Source: Labilibaculum sp. | GTDB lineage: Bacteria > Bacteroidota > Bacteroidia > Bacteroidales > Marinifilaceae | Assembly: GCA_016743925.1 (NCBI GenBank) | Contig: JADGFH010000031.1 | Coordinates: forward strand, 1 to 18,935 | DNA length: 18,935 nucleotides | Direction of reading: 5' to 3' | In this document: positions 16,292-18,935 of the stretch, piece after piece | Layout: each line of letters starts with the position of its first letter | How positions within the stretch are numbered: the first letter of the stretch is position 1 | Notes under the pieces: generated by a model | Told to the model about the DNA's origin: nothing | What the model saw: the letters and a program-made list of their open reading frames with translations, nothing else | Databases searched by the model: none | Position numbers and translations under genes: made by a program

Positions 16292-16342
16292 CTTCTAAAC
16301 TTTAACTCACGCGTTATTTTCCTCACCACATATTAAGCTTCT

Positions 16343-16387
16343 TTAACTTCTTTTTCAGACTCTTAACAGATTAATTTTGTACCTTGA
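16343..16387 (+). promoter_or_regulatory. Promoter region of small-RNA-like cassette 2
   Basis: TTAAC (16343-16347), 15 bp, TTAAC (16363-16367), 12 bp, then TACCTTGA (16380-16387) and ATA. An exact TAATTTTG (TAnnTTTG) also overlaps at 16372-16379, so the real -7 could be either. The spacings equal those of cassette 1. Confidence 0.55.
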
Positions 16388-16392
16388 ATAAT

Positions 16393-16492
16393 GAATAAAA
16401 CAAGTAGTGGTTTTTTTCATAGATTAAAGATTTAGGTTAGTAATTAGTGGTTAGTGGAAAAGTCTGGTGTGATGCCCAGGCTTTTTTCTTTT
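16393..16492 (+). ncRNA. Candidate small RNA, cassette 2
   Basis: About 100 nt with the core TTTTTTTCATAGATTAAAGATTTAG and a terminator (16460-16467 AAGTCTGG with 16476-16483 CCAGGCTT, one G-T pair, then TTTTCTTTT). As in cassette 1, GATGCCC lies at the hairpin. It is related to cassette 1 in promoter, core and end but longer by about 25 nt between core and hairpin. Coding is unlikely. Confidence 0.5.
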
Positions 16493-16590
16493 ATAGCATA
16501 ATATGCCATATTTTACTGAAGTTTTAGAGATAAATCAGATTGGATATTTAAGCATGCTACTGAGAATTAATTTAAGTATTCTTAACCAAT

Positions 16591-16624
16591 ATTGTGGAAA
16601 TGTTTATCATATTTTGTAGCTTTG
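16591..16624 (+). promoter_or_regulatory. Promoter of the small secreted protein gene
   Basis: TAGCTTTG (16617-16624) is an exact TAnnTTTG -7 element, with ATTG (16591-16594) as a weak -33 element 22 bp upstream. Transcription would begin near 16631, which argues against a start codon at 16638 and for the one at 16674. Confidence 0.5.
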
Positions 16625-16673
16625 ATAATATGTTTATATGGAATTTATCAAATTAAATCTGAAAAACTATACC

Positions 16674-17120
16674 ATGAAAAAATCTATTCTTATATTTTTT
16701 GTACTAGCTAGTTTATCGTTGAGTGCTCAAAATACAAAAGTTGAAGTGTTAAAGGAGTTTTTAAAAGGAAGCATTGAATTAAACGCCAGTGATCTTGATT
16801 TGGGGCAGCCTATCATTAGCGTTAAAGAACTGGCAGCAGTAAAGGCTGATAAGGTGATTGAATTGACAAAGGAAAATATTAGTGAAACGTTAGCAGAGGC
16901 TAAAAAATATAGTACTTGCCTTATCACTGTTGGGGTACATACCATAATTAAGGTGACCGATTTTGATGATTGCAGTCCTAGTGGTGCTTGGGGTGAATGC
17001 ATGCCAATGGGAAAAGGTTATATTCAAAAGGCGGGCGTTTTAAATGAAGTACAGGATTATATCAAGAATATAATTGGTCGTCCTGCAACTCAAGAACGTA
17101 AAGTATTCTTGTTTAAATAG
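16674..17120 (+). CDS. Small secreted protein of unknown function
   Basis: I do not recognise this family. I choose the ATG at 16674 (148 residues): it gives a clean signal peptide (MKKSILIFFVLASLSLSAQ), and a start at 16638 would lie almost on the predicted transcription start. The mature part of about 129 residues is mixed helix and strand, with three cysteines (in YSTCLIT, DDCSPS and GECMPMG) and no membrane segment. The region DFDDCSPSGAWGECMPMG may bind metal or form a disulfide (speculative). The C-terminus ends KVFLFK. It stands alone between two candidate small RNAs and a convergent T9SS gene, and shares a bidirectional terminator with the latter. Confidence 0.7.
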   Translation: MKKSILIFFVLASLSLSAQNTKVEVLKEFLKGSIELNASDLDLGQPIISVKELAAVKADKVIELTKENISETLAEAKKYSTCLITVGVHTIIKVTDFDDCSPSGAWGECMPMGKGYIQKAGVLNEVQDYIKNIIGRPATQERKVFLFK

Positions 17121-17141
17121 AATTAAGAACATTCAGAAGAT

Positions 17142-17181
17142 AAATAAGTCCCAATCAATTTTATTTGATTGGGGCTTATTT
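17142..17181. terminator. Bidirectional terminator between convergent genes
   Basis: A 17-bp stem (17142-17158 with 17165-17181; one G-T pair) with a 6-nt loop lies between the stop codons of the small secreted protein (17120) and the PorP-OmpA gene (17219). A-rich and T-rich arms on both sides let it end transcripts from both directions. Confidence 0.85.
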
Positions 17182-17218
17182 GTTGTATTGTCTAATTGTT
17201 GTGGGTAGTATGTTTTGC

Positions 17219-18796
17219 TTATTGGTAATTGTAAATTTCGAAAGATACTCTTCTATTGTTTGCTCGGCTTTTACTATCTGTATTGGCCACTAATGGCATA
17301 CTCTCGCCATGTGGAACTACAATAATTTGATTGGTTGGTATTCCATTTAATGCGAGGTAATTTTTTACAGTAATTAGTCTTTTATGGGCCAGTTCGATAT
17401 TGGATCTATTGGAGCCTATATCATCAGTGTGCCCGTGCATTTTAAGCATGTAATGCTTGTTCTTTTTTAAGATGCTAATTAAGGTCTCTAGCTTTCTTCT
17501 TGAGTATTCGGTAAGTGTATAATTCCCGAATGAAAAATAGATGTTCTCAAGACGCTCCTCCATTTCAATTTTCTCCTCTTTTTGTTCAGGGCAGCCTTTG
17601 TTTTCGAAATTACCAGGAATCTCAGGACAAAGATCTTCACTGTCTACAACACCATCATTATCTGAATCGACAGGACAGCCTACTTCATTAACAATGTAAT
17701 AGGAGGGAGTATTTGGACATTCATCGACATCATCCGCTACGCCATCGCGATCGGCATCCGATTGTTTGTCTTTATTCTCCATTTCTTCTAAAACCTTTCT
17801 CAGATAATCTATCTTTTTGTATTTCTCAGCTAGTAGGGTTTTCAAAATACTATTGTCATTATCTAAAATTCTATCTTTCTTTTTGTTTGCAGATAAAGGA
17901 AGACGATATCCGATAAGAAATTCATGATTGTTTGACGCATATCGGCCCGTTTTTTTAATTCCTATATCATATGAATATCCAACTGTGAAATTTTTGAGCA
18001 CATTCACACCCAAATTTAAGCCAATAGAGAAATCGTCTCGATAATTTACTGCGAACCATCCTTTATTTTTTAAAGCTGCAATTAAATTAAAATCGTATTG
18101 AAATGGGATTGCATTAGCATAGCGAAGCATTAAGTATGGAGAAATGCTAAGATTTTTAATATTCTTAATCGGAAATTTATATCCACTACTTACAAGTACT
18201 TGTCGGTTTAGCTTGTAAGTGCTCTGTTTTCCATTGCTGGTGTTACTTATGGAGTTGTTTAGTAATTGAGGAATGGTGATGCCTAACAATAATTTTTTGT
18301 AGGTGTAATGAACACCTAAGTTTGCCATAAACTCAGAATTCTTAAAATTGCTATTCATGAGATAAGGATCGTTTGGGTTAGCAATAATTTGAGAAGTGTT
18401 CATTCGGAAATCAGAGATTCCTGCAGAAACACCGAAGCGGATATTGTGTTGGTCAGTAATCTTTAATCGATAAGCATAGCTCAACATGGCTTGAGTGTTG
18501 TTAAAAATACCAACATCATCATTTGTGAGATTGAAGGCGACGCCATATTTACCTTCCTTTAGAGCAGCATCAGCTGTAAAAACATGAGTTACTTGGCCGC
18601 CGTCAAAATCCATGAATTTTTGATTGCGAAGTAAGTAAGCGTTAAATAATCCGTTTGCACCTGAAGCGGCCGGATTGTAAACTACAGGGTTGATGTAATA
18701 TTGATCAAGTAATGGCACCTGTTGTGCTTTTGCTGAAAAATCAGCAATAAATAGAAGGGGAAAGATGAATATTATAAGCTTAAAATTGACTCTCAT
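17219..18796 (-). CDS. PorP/SprF-family T9SS protein fused to TSP3 repeats and OmpA domain
   Basis: The 525-residue protein has a signal peptide ending SAKAQ (about residue 25), then a PorP/SprF barrel (about 26-303; QVPLLDQYYINPVVYNPAASG is the family's opening). A charged, probably coiled segment follows (about 305-345). Two thrombospondin type-3 calcium-binding repeats come next (DADRDGVADDVDECPNTP near 347 and DSDNDGVVDSEDLCPEIP near 377). The OmpA C-terminal domain follows (about 415-525; HGHTDDIGSNRSNIELAHKR at 454 and RANNRRVSFEI at 511), which binds peptidoglycan. PorP/SprF proteins serve single type-B T9SS substrates, holding them at the cell surface. The substrate gene is the one ending 29 bp upstream, so the two are a likely operon pair. 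The OmpA part should tie the barrel to the wall. Confidence 0.92.
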   Translation of the reverse strand: MRVNFKLIIFIFPLLFIADFSAKAQQVPLLDQYYINPVVYNPAASGANGLFNAYLLRNQKFMDFDGGQVTHVFTADAALKEGKYGVAFNLTNDDVGIFNNTQAMLSYAYRLKITDQHNIRFGVSAGISDFRMNTSQIIANPNDPYLMNSNFKNSEFMANLGVHYTYKKLLLGITIPQLLNNSISNTSNGKQSTYKLNRQVLVSSGYKFPIKNIKNLSISPYLMLRYANAIPFQYDFNLIAALKNKGWFAVNYRDDFSIGLNLGVNVLKNFTVGYSYDIGIKKTGRYASNNHEFLIGYRLPLSANKKKDRILDNDNSILKTLLAEKYKKIDYLRKVLEEMENKDKQSDADRDGVADDVDECPNTPSYYIVNEVGCPVDSDNDGVVDSEDLCPEIPGNFENKGCPEQKEEKIEMEERLENIYFSFGNYTLTEYSRRKLETLISILKKNKHYMLKMHGHTDDIGSNRSNIELAHKRLITVKNYLALNGIPTNQIIVVPHGESMPLVANTDSKSRANNRRVSFEIYNYQ

Positions 18797-18825
18797 AAAT
18801 GCTTACTATTTATCGTATGATCATT

Positions 18826-18935
18826 TTAAAAATTACCAAGAATGGATAAAGATCCTCTTATCGGTTTAATATCTGTTGTATTAAAATTGACACTGTAATA
18901 ATAGGTTCCATTTGGTAAAACAGACCCATTATAGC
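18826..18935 (-). CDS. T9SS type-B C-terminal domain protein (3' end only)
   Basis: Only the last 35 codons and the stop are in the window; the gene continues beyond the right edge. The peptide (NGSVLPNGTYYYSVNF... ending PIRGSLSILGNF) matches the end of the gliding-motility-type C-terminal sorting signal (type B CTD, 'LPDGTYYY...PIKGxVTIL'), which directs large secreted proteins such as SprB through the type IX system. Its stop is 29 bp before the start of the PorP/SprF-OmpA gene, the usual partner of such substrates. Size and function of the main part cannot be seen. Confidence 0.85.
   Translation of the reverse strand, partial: YNGSVLPNGTYYYSVNFNTTDIKPIRGSLSILGNF

Overview
The window looks like chromosome from a marine or anaerobic Bacteroidota, probably Bacteroidales/Marinilabiliales (Marinifilaceae-like). 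This is an inference from gene content and signals. The DNA is AT-rich. It carries families typical of the phylum: DUF4834, DUF5723, a PorP/SprF protein fused to OmpA, a type IX secretion type-B sorting domain, and LRR and MopE-motif lipoproteins. Several genes have the Bacteroidota promoter element TAnnTTTG instead of a sigma70 -10 box.

Layout. Positions 1-9606 are all on the minus strand: DUF4834 (122-364); a two-gene unit of an acidic lipoprotein and a DUF5723 outer-membrane protein (3755 down to 594); a 920-residue membrane-anchored DUF3352-like protein with a C-terminal beta-propeller (3926-6688); an ALDH7/antiquitin-type aldehyde dehydrogenase (6866-8398); and a dihydroorotate-dehydrogenase-like flavoprotein that lacks the usual catalytic cysteine (8614-9606). 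GC-rich hairpins with T-runs close most of these units. On the plus strand a tRNA-Leu(CAA) at 9957-10038 has a consensus promoter and a perfect 16-bp terminator stem. About 550 bp without a convincing gene follows. Next come a minus-strand surface lipoprotein (ICHR-like motif, MopE-type metal-binding motif, leucine-rich repeats; 10741-11820) and another gene-poor gap of about 1.16 kb. The right part has a secreted GH2 beta-galactosidase (12986-16075, plus), a 560-bp gap holding two related small-RNA-like cassettes, a small secreted protein (16674-17120, plus), and, convergently, a PorP/SprF-TSP3-OmpA protein (17219-18796, minus). Just upstream of that is the last 35 codons of a T9SS type-B CTD protein that runs off the right edge.

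How the genes work together. The PorP-OmpA gene and the type-B CTD gene form a classic T9SS substrate/partner pair. Most other proteins are envelope or surface proteins. The two enzymes in the middle (ALDH7, DHOD-like) have their own terminators and look like single-gene units.

The two most unusual signals are non-coding. At 12516-12724, TCCTGT/ACAGGA motifs lie about 20-21 or 41-42 bp apart (two or four helical turns), in one orientation on the left and inverted on the right, and the region can fold into a long imperfect hairpin. At 16167-16291 and 16343-16492, two cassettes share an upstream TTAAC-N15-TTAAC-N12-TACCTT architecture, a core reading TTTTTCATAGATTAA, and a terminator hairpin, as if they were paralogous small RNAs.
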